Below the pieces are notes generated by a model. It did not search any database, was not told the DNA's origin, and saw nothing but the letters and a program-made list of their open reading frames with translations. DNA of 64,000 nt, taken from contig NZ_RXNU01000006.1 in the NCBI RefSeq assembly GCF_003966225.1, positions 1 to 64,000 on the forward strand, written 5' to 3'. Positions 1-8,022 of the stretch are shown one piece after another (positions within the stretch are counted from its first letter, which is position 1; each line of letters opens with the position of its first letter). The position numbers and the translations under genes were made by a program. The DNA comes from Shewanella canadensis (GTDB lineage Bacteria; Pseudomonadota; Gammaproteobacteria; Enterobacterales; Shewanellaceae).

Positions 1-122
1 CTTAATAATGACACATCTATCACTCCACATTCTCCTGCTCAGGGGTGGCAGGAGGTATTAAATATGTGGATCAGTTTTCAATGCAAATTAGGGGGGAAAG
101 TGGATCAGTTTTGGATGCAAAC
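1..122. mobile_element. Probable insertion-sequence end (IS21-like), partial
   Basis: Two direct copies of GTGGATCAGTTTT start at 66 and 100, a period of 34 bp, and each is followed by ATGCAAA-type sequence. Repeated GTGGATCAGTTTT boxes near the termini are familiar from IS21-family elements; this assignment is from memory and was not searched. The repeat lies exactly where the downstream protease loses its N-terminal half, which fits an insertion or insertion plus deletion. The protease reading frame is open without a stop from base 1, so the left edge of the element lies outside the window. No transposase domain is visible in the 120 bases available. Confidence 0.4.
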
Positions 123-1122
123 TAACAAGTACAGCAATGGAACATTGAAAGAAGGTGACAATGGTTATGTTAAGCCAATTTCTACACCTGTTGATATTAT
201 CAACTTAAGTTTGGGTGGCAAGTCTACAATGAGTTGTGAGTCTAACAGCTATATGCAAGACGCAGTTACCGCAGCTTATAAGATGAACATTAGTATTGCA
301 ATTGCGGCAGGTAACGAAGCAACTGATACCACTTATGTGACTCCTGTAAACTGCGAGGAAGCGCTGGGTATTGCATCTTCAAAGATGAGTGGCGAAATCA
401 GTTCATTCTCTAACTTTGGTCAATTTGCAGACATTGCATTTAACGGTGAAGATATTAATAGTGCTCTCATCGGTACGTCTCTTTATGGTAATACTAGTGG
501 CTACTGTAGTACTTCTGCAAACTATGACAATTGCTATGGTGAAGGATCAGGTACGTCAATGTCTGCACCTAGTGCTGTTGGTGTTTTGGCTTTATTAAAA
601 ATGGTTCACCCTGATTTATCTGCAAAAGAGCGTGAAGCAATGATGTTAAGCACTGCTGCACCTTATGAGTTGAATGGTCATGGTCAGGCATCACGTGCTT
701 CCAAGGTGGGCTACGGAGCTGGTGTTGCTAATGCTTACAATGCAATCCGAAATGATGCACTAGCAATTGATAGCGTTAATGTTCAGCATCGTTATGAAGA
801 GTTTGTTTCACCAGCACAAGAAGCATATTTGACTCAGATGATTGAAGTTGTACCTACTGCTTGCTCTATGTATAACGTGCAATTTGGTTCGCTACAACAT
901 CATGTTAGCGGTATTAGCTATAACATCATGCAAACTAACGCTACTGGCAACATTAGCTCTGTTAGCTTTGATAAAACCATTGTTACTGATGTTCCTCGAA
1001 CCATTGTTGACACTACTACATACTTAAGAGCCGCAGTACAATCTTGTAAGAATGGCACTTGTGGTGACATTGTTGAAGTAGATTTTAGCCATTCTGTATC
1101 ACCTAGCATATGTGAGGGCTAA
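64..1122 (+). pseudogene. Subtilisin-family (S8) serine protease, C-terminal part only
   Basis: The encoded 352 residues carry the second half of an S8 catalytic domain: INLSLGG (about residues 46-52), the oxyanion-hole segment IAAGNEA (about 81-87) and the serine box GSGTSMSAP (about 161-169). The catalytic Asp and His blocks, which precede these in the family, are missing, so the protein as seen cannot be an active protease. After the catalytic domain comes a Cys-containing C-terminal region of roughly 130 residues that I do not recognise. The first 15-20 residues translate the IS-like repeat rather than protease sequence, so the ATG at 64 is not a native start; the frame stays open back to base 1. 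Family assignment is firm; whether any upstream part survives outside the window is unknown. Confidence 0.75.
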
Positions 1123-1133
1123 GGTTTGAAATC

Positions 1134-1167
1134 ATAAATGCCCTTCCTCTTAATGAAGGGCATTTAT
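1134..1167 (+). terminator. Hairpin terminator after the protease fragment
   Basis: A perfect 13-bp stem (ATAAATGCCCTTC with its complement, arms 1134-1146 and 1155-1167) has an 8-nt loop and lies just behind the protease stop. There is no long T tract, so it may act as a bidirectional or weak terminator. Confidence 0.6.
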
Positions 1168-1279
1168 AGCTCAATCTCTCGTTGATTTCGTCGTTGGTTT
1201 ATTTGTTTATTTAACGCTTGAGCTAACATAAATGCGAAGCATCATAAGCCAAAGTGTCTCTATATTGCCAAGGATTAGT

Positions 1280-1687
1280 ATGTCCCCCATAAAACGTAAG
1301 GCTATCGTTCTCGCTCTCCCACTCTTTCTAGTACCTTTGATGATATCTGGCTGTAGTCAAGTTAACGACAAGCCCATTTCTGAACCTGCAGCAAATATTG
1401 TGAAAGAGAACAAGGGAACAGAAAGCCTAAATGCTGAAGCGCAGATGAGAAGAAAAGTCAGCATGACCTATATTGTCTACTGGAAAGAAGGTCTGATTGA
1501 GAACGGGTCCAGATTAGAAGCGCTTAAAAAAACCACTAATTTGAATGTTGAGAGCATTAAAACTAGAAAAAATATGGATGTCATTATGGTCAAAGATAAC
1601 TTAAGTCCACATGACATACTGATGAAAATAAACAACTCAGGTATGGTTAATCAGGTAGTACAAGAGCAACTAATCACAACACAGTGA
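1280..1687 (+). CDS. Small lipoprotein, C-terminal part resembling a subtilase propeptide/inhibitor (I9-like)
   Basis: The ATG at 1280 is preferred over 1232 because AAGGA lies about 7 bases upstream and because it places a lipoprotein signal (MSPIKRKAIVLALPLF, lipobox MISGC) at the N-terminus. The predicted product has 135 aa, with Cys about residue 25. After a charged linker, the last ~70 residues (TYIVYWKEG ... VNQVVQEQ) show the alternating pattern and V..V ending of Inhibitor_I9 domains, the propeptide-type inhibitors of subtilisins. The lipoprotein signal is seen directly; the I9 relation is inferred from pattern and from the S8 protease fragment just upstream on the same strand. It could be an immunity-like or chaperone-like partner of that protease, or an unrelated lipoprotein. 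Confidence 0.6.
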   Translation: MSPIKRKAIVLALPLFLVPLMISGCSQVNDKPISEPAANIVKENKGTESLNAEAQMRRKVSMTYIVYWKEGLIENGSRLEALKKTTNLNVESIKTRKNMDVIMVKDNLSPHDILMKINNSGMVNQVVQEQLITTQ

Positions 1688-1997
1688 TCACAAGAATCAA
1701 CCGTGTTAGCCAAGGCTAAATTCCACATTTGGCTGTATTATGCGTCTTAACGGTATTGGTGCCTTTAACCGCCATATGTGGAGGAAATATACACTGCATG
1801 GAGCATACATGAGCTTGCACGGCACTCATCGCAGGTGATAGATAACCATGACGTTACTCCTTTCAAACAGACTTTCTTCAAACACACTCCCCAATATAAA
1901 AAACCAAAAACAGAAAATGTAACCAGCTTCATGCTCAAGCTTCGACCATCTTTTTAGAATGTCATCTCACTTATTCAGGTCAATTTTTAGGAACAAT
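1688..1997. other. Non-coding gap
   Basis: About 310 bases without a convincing gene. There is no recognisable RNA, repeat or strong terminator. The sequence is AT-rich and leads into the pdxB/yjbR scar. Confidence 0.5.
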
Positions 1998-2063
1998 ATG
2001 AAGATCCTTGCCGATGAAAACATGCCTTATGTGCGATTTAACTCTGGGTATATTGACACTTAG
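1998..2063 (+). pseudogene. pdxB: Relic of the start of pdxB (erythronate-4-phosphate dehydrogenase)
   Basis: The ATG at 1998, with an AGGAAC ribosome-binding site just upstream, encodes MKILADENMPYV, very close to the invariant beginning of PdxB proteins (MKILVDENMPYA). After 12 codons the similarity stops and the frame ends at 2061. PdxB is normally about 375-390 aa, so nearly the whole gene is gone. The match is short but specific, covering the start codon, the Shine-Dalgarno sequence and the N-terminal motif together. Confidence 0.5.
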
Positions 2064-2067
2064 TGTT

Positions 2068-2205
2068 AAGGCGTTGTGGAACACCGTCATTCTCGATGGC
2101 TCGATCCCACAAGGTGAAATCGAGCGCATGATAGATAACTCATTTCTCTTGGTTGTGGCTAAGATGACCAAGAAGGCACAGGCCTCTGTCTTGGTTCATC
2201 TTTAA
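2068..2205 (+). pseudogene. Relic of the 3' end of a yjbR/MmcQ-family gene
   Basis: In the frame ending at the TAA of 2203-2205, the sequence encodes KALWNTVILDGSIPQGEIERMIDNSF, then LLVVAKMTKK. This resembles the C-terminal end of MmcQ/YjbR proteins (HWNTV.LDGS.P..E...MID.SY.LVV.K). The N-terminal two thirds of the usual ~115-125 aa are absent. It directly follows the pdxB relic, so the two look joined by one deletion. No start codon with a ribosome-binding site is present for this frame. Confidence 0.5.
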
Positions 2206-2293
2206 GTTAACGTTTAGCTAAACCTTTAACTTAACATTGTCTTCGAGTGAAGCCTCCTTTCTCGATGACCCCCCGCGGGGTTATGCCGTCGGG

Positions 2294-3382
2294 CTATAAC
2301 TCGACACGGTCCCCGTTATACAGGCCACGAGTCAAGGTATTGTCCTCCATGAGCAATAGCTCACCGGAAATTCCCTCTTTGATACTGCTGTCGACCGCTA
2401 TGACCTTGTTGTTATACAGGCCCAACACCCGCTCTTGTGAGGTATGACCGACGACGATATGTTTGACATCGAAGTCGCTTAGTATTCTGTCCAGCTCAGC
2501 CTCATCATAATCGGACTTGAAGTAGCCCCTGAACCAGGTCGGTCCGTTACCGAAGAAGAGAAAATTAAGTAGCTCGCTCTGTTTCAGCTCTGGCTTGGAT
2601 CTGTCGATATTCTTGCGGTAAAGGTCATTGGCGATATCAAGCGTTAGCCCTCTGTCGATCCACTCGCCACTGATCCCACCATGTAAAAATAGGGTGTCGT
2701 TGATTTTCACTAAGGTGTTTTTGCTACGAAGCCACTGACCTATTTCACTGCTGCTGTCGTAAAGCTCATCGTAACTTCTCTCAAGCAGCTTGCTCGATAC
2801 TTGGTAACGTTCATGTACGTAACGAAGATCGCCGCGCATCACCATCTGTTCATGGTTCCCCATTAACAGATGAAGTTTTCCACCAGCCTCTGTGGCCTGT
2901 CGATCGAGCTTATACATAAACCAGAGTACTTCATTAACCTGATGGCCTCGGTCAAACATATCTCCCGTCATCACCATATGGCCATCACCGAAGGCCCAAT
3001 TGTTATCTATATCGATAATGTTCTGGTTTCTAAGCAGGGTGATCAATATATCGTATTGTCCATGGACATCACTGAGAGCCACGACTTTTTTGATATCGGT
3101 GTAGGTGTTGGCGGAGACATCAAAGGCCTGAGGATTCAGTGTCGGCTGTGGTAGCTGGCCGCAGTTATCGGGACTCACGAGCCGCAAATCTTGAACTTGG
3201 GTGGTACGTAGCTTGTCTGAGCAGATCCAGTAAGCGGTTCTGGGCGCGTCTGGATTTGCTTGAGCGAACAGATAGGGGCCATCGGTTACAGTCAGTTCTG
3301 TGGGGGATGAACTTGCCGAGGCGATGGCCAATTGACTAAAAGCCAGCAAGGCGAGTGAAGTTAAGGCGATGAACTTTTTCAA
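2294..3382 (-). CDS. Secreted metallophosphoesterase (Shewanella-type PPP-like phosphatase)
   Basis: A calcineurin-like phosphoesterase with the metal-binding signatures in order: DVHGQYD, GDMFDRG and GNHEQM, then a C-terminal VVGHTS histidine motif. This set belongs to the cold-active Shewanella phosphatase / SLP group of PPP-like enzymes, some of which act on phosphotyrosine. I start it at the TTG at 3382 (KKFIALTSLALLAFSQLAIASA), which gives a clean signal peptide and 362 aa. The longer frame, opening at 3529, would translate a 9-bp microsatellite as KITKITKIT and is unlikely. The product should be periplasmic or secreted. Its natural substrate cannot be read from the sequence. It is a single gene, divergent from a repeat region. 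Confidence 0.85.
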   Translation of the reverse strand: MKKFIALTSLALLAFSQLAIASASSSPTELTVTDGPYLFAQANPDAPRTAYWICSDKLRTTQVQDLRLVSPDNCGQLPQPTLNPQAFDVSANTYTDIKKVVALSDVHGQYDILITLLRNQNIIDIDNNWAFGDGHMVMTGDMFDRGHQVNEVLWFMYKLDRQATEAGGKLHLLMGNHEQMVMRGDLRYVHERYQVSSKLLERSYDELYDSSSEIGQWLRSKNTLVKINDTLFLHGGISGEWIDRGLTLDIANDLYRKNIDRSKPELKQSELLNFLFFGNGPTWFRGYFKSDYDEAELDRILSDFDVKHIVVGHTSQERVLGLYNNKVIAVDSSIKEGISGELLLMEDNTLTRGLYNGDRVEL

Positions 3383-3401
3383 TGAGGGCTCTCTGTTTTT
3401 A

Positions 3402-3443
3402 TTATTAGTTATTTTAGTTATTTTAGTTATTTTTGTTATTTTA
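3402..3443. repeat. 9-bp microsatellite (TTATTTTAG) near the phosphatase start
   Basis: Four or so near-perfect copies of TTATTTTAG run across 3402-3443, immediately upstream of the phosphatase start on its coding strand. In a promoter/leader position, copy-number change could alter spacing, but this is inference. Confidence 0.8.
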
Positions 3444-3542
3444 AAACTGTTGAATACCACTCTTAGGTGGAGTCCCCATACTAGCATTCTTGTTAATATC
3501 TGTCTCAGATTGAAAAGTATAAAAACCAAGCAGGTTCAAGGA

Positions 3543-3802
3543 GACATAATGAAGGTTTATACCCATCCCTGGTAAATCTTCATAAATGTTCTGACTGCTA
3601 AGGATGGCGGAAATGCCAATAAATGAATGGAACATTTATGGCCAGACATAACGAAGATTTATATCCATCCTTGGTAAATCTTCATAAATGTTCTGACTGC
3701 TAAGGATGGTGGAAATGCCAATAAATGAATGGAACATTTATGGCCAGATATAACGAAGATTTATATCCATCCTTGGTAAATCTTCATAAATGTTCCAGAC
3801 AT
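3543..3802. repeat. 102-bp tandem repeat, about 2.5 copies
   Basis: Units begin at GACATAA near 3543 and 3645 and at GATATAA at 3747, an exact 102-bp period, with only a few differences between copies. Each unit contains ATAAATGTTC and, about 45 bases on, the complement GAACATTTAT, so single-stranded copies could form nested hairpins. The run ends in the terminator behind ettA. No gene or promoter is apparent in it. Confidence 0.9.
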
Positions 3803-3834
3803 AAAAAAACGAAAACCTAAGTTTTCGCTTTTTT
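3803..3834 (-). terminator. Bidirectional-looking terminator downstream of ettA
   Basis: The stem CGAAAAC/GTTTTCG (3810-3816 with 3821-3827) is flanked by seven A on one side and six T on the other, so it has U tracts in both directions. It lies about 60 bases beyond the ettA stop codon. Confidence 0.75.
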
Positions 3835-3896
3835 AATGGCTTAACGTTTTAGGGCTCAACCTCAGCTAAGAGAGTCGGGTCACCATTAAGTCGGCT

Positions 3897-5564
3897 CTAC
3901 TTGTTCATTCGCTTGTACTTAAGGCGATGAGGTTCGACGACATCGGTACCGTAGGTATCTTTTAACCAGGTAGAATATTCGGTGTAGTTACCTTCATAGA
4001 AACTGACTTTACCCTCATCTCGATAATCAAGAATATGGGTCGCGATGCGATCGAGGAACCAACGGTCATGGGAGATGACCATGGCACAGCCAGGGAACTC
4101 GAGTATCGCCTCTTCCAGCGCACGTAGGGTCTCTACGTCGAGATCGTTGGTGGGCTCATCGAGTAACAGCACGTTGCCGCCGGACTGGATAAGCTTAGCC
4201 AAGTGTACCCGGTTACGTTCACCACCGGATAGAGTGCCGATGATCTTCTGCTGATCGCCACCACGGAAATTGAAGCGGCCAACATAGGCGCGACTCGGGA
4301 TCTCTGTGTTATTGATACGCATTATGTCCTGGCCGCCGGAGATCTCTTGCCATACCGTGTTCTTGTCATTCATCGAATCACGGAACTGGTCGACAGAGGC
4401 AAGCTGCACGCTTTCACCCACTTCGACGGAGCCACTATCGGGCTGCTCTGCACCGGATATCATCTTAAATAGCGTCGATTTACCCGCGCCGTTCGCACCG
4501 ATAATACCTACGATAGCGCCCTTAGGAACCGAGAAACTTAAGTCATCGATGAGTACACGATCGCCATAAGACTTAGTGAGATTTTTAACCTCGATCACCT
4601 TATCGCCTAAGCGTGGCCCTGGTGGAATAAATAGCTCGTTGGTTTCATTACGTTTCTGGTAATCGTTGGTATTAAGCTCTTCGAAGCGAGCCATACGTGC
4701 CTTACCCTTAGATTGACGACCCTTAGCACCCTGTCGTACCCATTCAAGCTCTTTGGCAATAGTTTTCTGACGAGCGCTCTGTGTTGCCGACTCCTGTTGA
4801 AGTCGGGCGTCTTTCTGCTCAAGCCATGAAGAGTAATTGCCTTCCCACGGTATGCCTTCACCGCGGTCGAGTTCTAAGATCCAACCCGCTGCATTATCCA
4901 GAAAATATCTATCATGGGTAATGGCCACAACGGTGCCAGCATAATCCTGCAGGAATCGCTCAAGCCATGCGACAGATTCGGCATCTAAGTGGTTGGTAGG
5001 TTCATCGAGAAGCAACATATCAGGCTTCTCAAGCAGCAAGCGACAGATGGCGACACGGCGACGTTCACCACCCGACAGCACTTCAATTTTTTCATCCCAA
5101 TCAGGAAGACGAAGTGCGTTAGCCGCGCGTTCAAGCACGTTGTCGAGGTTATGGGCATCTTGCGAGTGAATAATGGCTTCCAGTTGTCCCTGCTCTTTAG
5201 CAAGTGCGTCGAAGTCTGCATCGGGTTCGGCATATAGCGCGTAAACCTCATCGAGCCGGGTGAGGGCATTTTTCGCTTCAGAAACCGCCTCTTCGATCGC
5301 TTCGCGCACAGTCTGTGATTCATCAAGCTTTGGCTCCTGAGGCAGGTAACCGATTTTAAGATCTTGCATTGGGCGAGCTTCGCCCTCAATTTCGGTGTCT
5401 ATACCGGCCATGATACGAAGCAGGGTCGATTTACCTGAGCCGTTCAGACCGAGTACGCCGATCTTAGCGCCGGGGAAGAAGCTTAATGAGATATCTTTTA
5501 GGATCTGCTTCTTGGGTGGAACAATCTTACCCACCCTAAGCATGCTATAAACAAACTGAGCCAT
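3897..5564 (-). CDS. ettA: Energy-dependent translational throttle protein EttA (ABC-F ATPase)
   Basis: The product has 555 aa, the same length as E. coli EttA. Two ABC domains without membrane segments: Walker A GLNGSGKST (about residues 39-47), signature LSGGERRRVA and Walker B LLLLDEPTNHLD in the first; GANGAGKST, LSGGERNRVHLAK and LLLDEPTNDLD in the second. Between them is the charged P-site tRNA-interaction linker (around residues 240-310). The family binds the ribosomal E site and gates the first translocation step according to ATP/ADP level. It is monocistronic on the minus strand, with a terminator behind it. Nothing is missing from the motif set. Confidence 0.97.
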   Translation of the reverse strand: MAQFVYSMLRVGKIVPPKKQILKDISLSFFPGAKIGVLGLNGSGKSTLLRIMAGIDTEIEGEARPMQDLKIGYLPQEPKLDESQTVREAIEEAVSEAKNALTRLDEVYALYAEPDADFDALAKEQGQLEAIIHSQDAHNLDNVLERAANALRLPDWDEKIEVLSGGERRRVAICRLLLEKPDMLLLDEPTNHLDAESVAWLERFLQDYAGTVVAITHDRYFLDNAAGWILELDRGEGIPWEGNYSSWLEQKDARLQQESATQSARQKTIAKELEWVRQGAKGRQSKGKARMARFEELNTNDYQKRNETNELFIPPGPRLGDKVIEVKNLTKSYGDRVLIDDLSFSVPKGAIVGIIGANGAGKSTLFKMISGAEQPDSGSVEVGESVQLASVDQFRDSMNDKNTVWQEISGGQDIMRINNTEIPSRAYVGRFNFRGGDQQKIIGTLSGGERNRVHLAKLIQSGGNVLLLDEPTNDLDVETLRALEEAILEFPGCAMVISHDRWFLDRIATHILDYRDEGKVSFYEGNYTEYSTWLKDTYGTDVVEPHRLKYKRMNK

Positions 5565-6076
5565 ATTTTTATCTTATCTGATAGAAGAATTGGGCTAATT
5601 CTACTCGAATCCAGAGTTAACATATACCAATTGGTATTTAATCTGATATTCATAGATCGAACCGTCATAGGTATTAATGCCCATTCATCATCGCCTGGTG
5701 TGATGTCGATCAACTCGAGCCGATAAAATGGAGCGTTCGATGATTGTTATCCAGTTTGAGAGAGTATTGGGCCGTAAGTCGATAAAAATGCACCTTTAGG
5801 CTGGGTTGGCGGAGTTAATCTAGAGATAAACTAAGGTTGAAAACGAAAAAGAGTTTTCTGGAATTGCCTTCAAACCAATGAGTTTTATTTAAAATCTCGA
5901 ATAAAACAGAGAAAACAGTCACTCAATGGGAAGATCCGCGCGGCTCTGTCTGTTTGTGAGCACTGCTCACAATGAATAGCAAGGAATTTCATGTTCTAAA
6001 TGCTGGGATTGTGATCAATTGCGCTGTAGAATACCGCGCAACCCTACTATAAGAATTTACAGCTGGAGTGATTTTA
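5565..6076. promoter_or_regulatory. Divergent intergenic region between ettA and glyA
   Basis: About 510 bases carrying the promoters of the divergent genes. It includes the perfect 14-bp palindrome ATACCAATTGGTAT (5625-5638), one of several copies of a dispersed motif in this window. A GGAG ribosome-binding site lies just before the glyA ATG. I could not fix -10/-35 boxes with confidence, and no PurR or MetR site was convincing. Confidence 0.5.
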
Positions 6077-7333
6077 ATGCTGAAAAAAGATATGAATATC
6101 GCGGACTTTGATCCACAACTGTTTCAAGCGATTGCAGATGAAACTCGTCGTCAGGAAGAGCACATCGAACTTATCGCTTCAGAAAACTACACCAGTCCAC
6201 GTGTTCTGGAAGCTCAAGGCTCTCAACTAACCAATAAATACGCAGAAGGTTATCCTGGTAAGCGCTATTACGGTGGTTGTGAACACGTAGATATTGCTGA
6301 AGAGCTCGCAATTTCTCGTGCCAAAGAGCTATTTGGTGCTACCTATGCCAACGTACAGCCTCACTCAGGTTCTCAGGCCAACTCAGCTGTATTTATGGCA
6401 CTGCTTCAAGGTGGCGACACGGTATTGGGGATGAGCTTAGCTCATGGCGGCCACTTAACTCATGGTTCACACGTGAGTTTCTCTGGCAAGCTATATAATG
6501 CCGTTCAGTACGGAATTGATGAGACGACAGGCAAGATAGATTACGCCGAAGTTGAGCGTCTTGCCATTGAGCATAAGCCTAAGATGATCATCGCTGGTTT
6601 CAGTGCTTACTCAGGTATCATCGACTGGGGCAAGTTCCGTGAAATCGCCGATAAAGTAGGGGCTTACCTCTTTGTTGATATGGCTCACGTTGCAGGTCTG
6701 GTTGCTGCCGGGATCTACCCGAATCCACTCCCGCACGCCCACGTTGTAACGACGACAACCCATAAGACACTAGCTGGCCCCCGTGGCGGTTTGATCCTAT
6801 CAGCTTGTGATGATGAAGCTATTTATAAAAAGCTTAACTCTGCGGTTTTCCCTGGTGGTCAGGGCGGTCCGTTGATGCATGTTATCGCTGCTAAAGCGGT
6901 GGCGTTTAAAGAGGCTCTCGAGCCGGAGTTTACAGCTTATCAAGAGCAGGTCGTTGTGAACGCGAAGGTTATGGCTAAGACGTTTATCGAACGTGGCTAT
7001 GATGTCGTTTCAGGCGGAACTGATAACCATCTGTTTTTACTTGATTTGATAAGCAAAGATATCACAGGTAAAGACGCCGATGCGGCTCTGGGTCATGCTA
7101 ACATCACGGTTAATAAGAACTCTGTTCCTAATGACCCGCGTTCTCCGTTTGTAACTTCTGGTCTTCGTATCGGCTCTCCGGCAATAACTCGTCGTGGCTT
7201 CAAAGAGGAGCAGTCGGTTGAGTTAACTCACTGGATGTGTGATGTGCTGGACGACATCACAGATCAAGGCACGATTGAGCGTGTTAAGAATCAGGTGCTT
7301 GAATTGTGCGCCAGGTTCCCTGTTTACGGTTAA
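6077..7333 (+). CDS. glyA: Serine hydroxymethyltransferase
   Basis: PLP enzyme that interconverts serine and glycine with tetrahydrofolate, the main source of one-carbon units. The ATG at 6077 ([12 protein letters not shown]) is chosen because GGAG lies about 10 bases upstream and because it gives 418 aa, matching the family; an in-frame GTG at 6068 would add three residues. Visible marks are [10 protein letters not shown] near the N-terminus, [20 protein letters not shown], and the PLP-lysine block [15 protein letters not shown] around residue 229. It stands alone, with a strong terminator behind it, upstream of the nrdR-rib run. Confidence 0.97.
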   Translation: MLKKDMNIADFDPQLFQAIADETRRQEEHIELIASENYTSPRVLEAQGSQLTNKYAEGYPGKRYYGGCEHVDIAEELAISRAKELFGATYANVQPHSGSQANSAVFMALLQGGDTVLGMSLAHGGHLTHGSHVSFSGKLYNAVQYGIDETTGKIDYAEVERLAIEHKPKMIIAGFSAYSGIIDWGKFREIADKVGAYLFVDMAHVAGLVAAGIYPNPLPHAHVVTTTTHKTLAGPRGGLILSACDDEAIYKKLNSAVFPGGQGGPLMHVIAAKAVAFKEALEPEFTAYQEQVVVNAKVMAKTFIERGYDVVSGGTDNHLFLLDLISKDITGKDADAALGHANITVNKNSVPNDPRSPFVTSGLRIGSPAITRRGFKEEQSVELTHWMCDVLDDITDQGTIERVKNQVLELCARFPVYG

Positions 7334-7360
7334 CCTTGTAGGTTAAATCAGGTAAACTTC

Positions 7361-7388
7361 AATGGCCGCTTTTTAGCGGCCATTTTTG
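7361..7388 (+). terminator. Rho-independent terminator of glyA
   Basis: The stem ATGGCCGCT/AGCGGCCAT (7362-7370 with 7375-7383), TTTT loop, is followed by a T run. Confidence 0.9.
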
Positions 7389-7498
7389 TGTCTGGAGATC
7401 ATCGAGTATCGAGTATCTAGTATCTATGATCTCTATTCCTGACGGTCGAGTAGACCCTCTAAACAGTCATTCCAATTTTTTACTTCTTCGGAGGCTCT

Positions 7499-7948
7499 AT
7501 GCATTGCCCATTTTGCAGCGCAACAGATACTAAAGTGATCGATTCACGCTTGGTGGCAGACGGTCACCAAGTCAGGCGTCGCCGTGAGTGCGCCGAATGT
7601 CATGAGAGATTCACCACATTTGAAGGGGCCGAACTTGTCATGCCACGAGTCGTCAAACAAGATGGCAGCCGTCAACCATTCGATGAAGAGAAACTCAGAG
7701 GCGGTATGCTAAGGGCTGTTGAAAAACGTCCCGTGTCGATGGATCAAATTGAGCAAGCGCTGACTAAAATTAAATCGACCTTACGTGCAACCGGCGAGCG
7801 TGAAGTTAAGTCGGAGATGATCGGTAACCTGATGATGGATCAGCTGGTTAATCTGGATAAGGTGGCCTATATTCGTTTTGCCTCAGTCTATCGTGCATTT
7901 GAAGATGTATCTGAATTTGGTGAAGCTATCGCTAAGCTGCAAAAGTAA
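7499..7948 (+). CDS. nrdR: Transcriptional repressor NrdR
   Basis: 149-aa regulator of ribonucleotide reductase genes. The N-terminal zinc ribbon uses Cys3, Cys6, Cys31 and Cys34 (CPFC ... CAEC), and the rest is the ATP-cone domain that senses ATP/dATP. The start is set by a strong CGGAGG box 5 bases before the ATG. It precedes ribD, the common gammaproteobacterial order nrdR-ribD-ribE. No NrdR box was found in this window, so its targets lie elsewhere. Confidence 0.96.
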   Translation: MHCPFCSATDTKVIDSRLVADGHQVRRRRECAECHERFTTFEGAELVMPRVVKQDGSRQPFDEEKLRGGMLRAVEKRPVSMDQIEQALTKIKSTLRATGEREVKSEMIGNLMMDQLVNLDKVAYIRFASVYRAFEDVSEFGEAIAKLQK

Positions 7949-7990
7949 GTGGCATTAAGGTGTGAATAGTTTCAACAGCTACTTACTCTA

Positions 7991-8022
7991 AATAATATGT
8001 GGTTTGAATAATATGTGGTCTG
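7991..8022 (+). repeat. 16-bp tandem duplication over the ribD start, with a four-codon upstream ORF
   Basis: AATAATATGTGGTTTG (7991-8006) is repeated at 8007-8022 with one mismatch. The first copy supplies an ATG at 7997 that opens MWFE and stops at TAA 8009-8011, one base before the ribD ATG at 8013. This could couple or dampen ribD translation; no good Shine-Dalgarno sequence serves the ribD ATG itself. Confidence 0.7.

Noticed and set aside
3383..3529. N-terminal extension of the phosphatase
   Set aside because: It translates a 9-bp microsatellite and lacks a ribosome-binding site, and the signal peptide begins at 3382.
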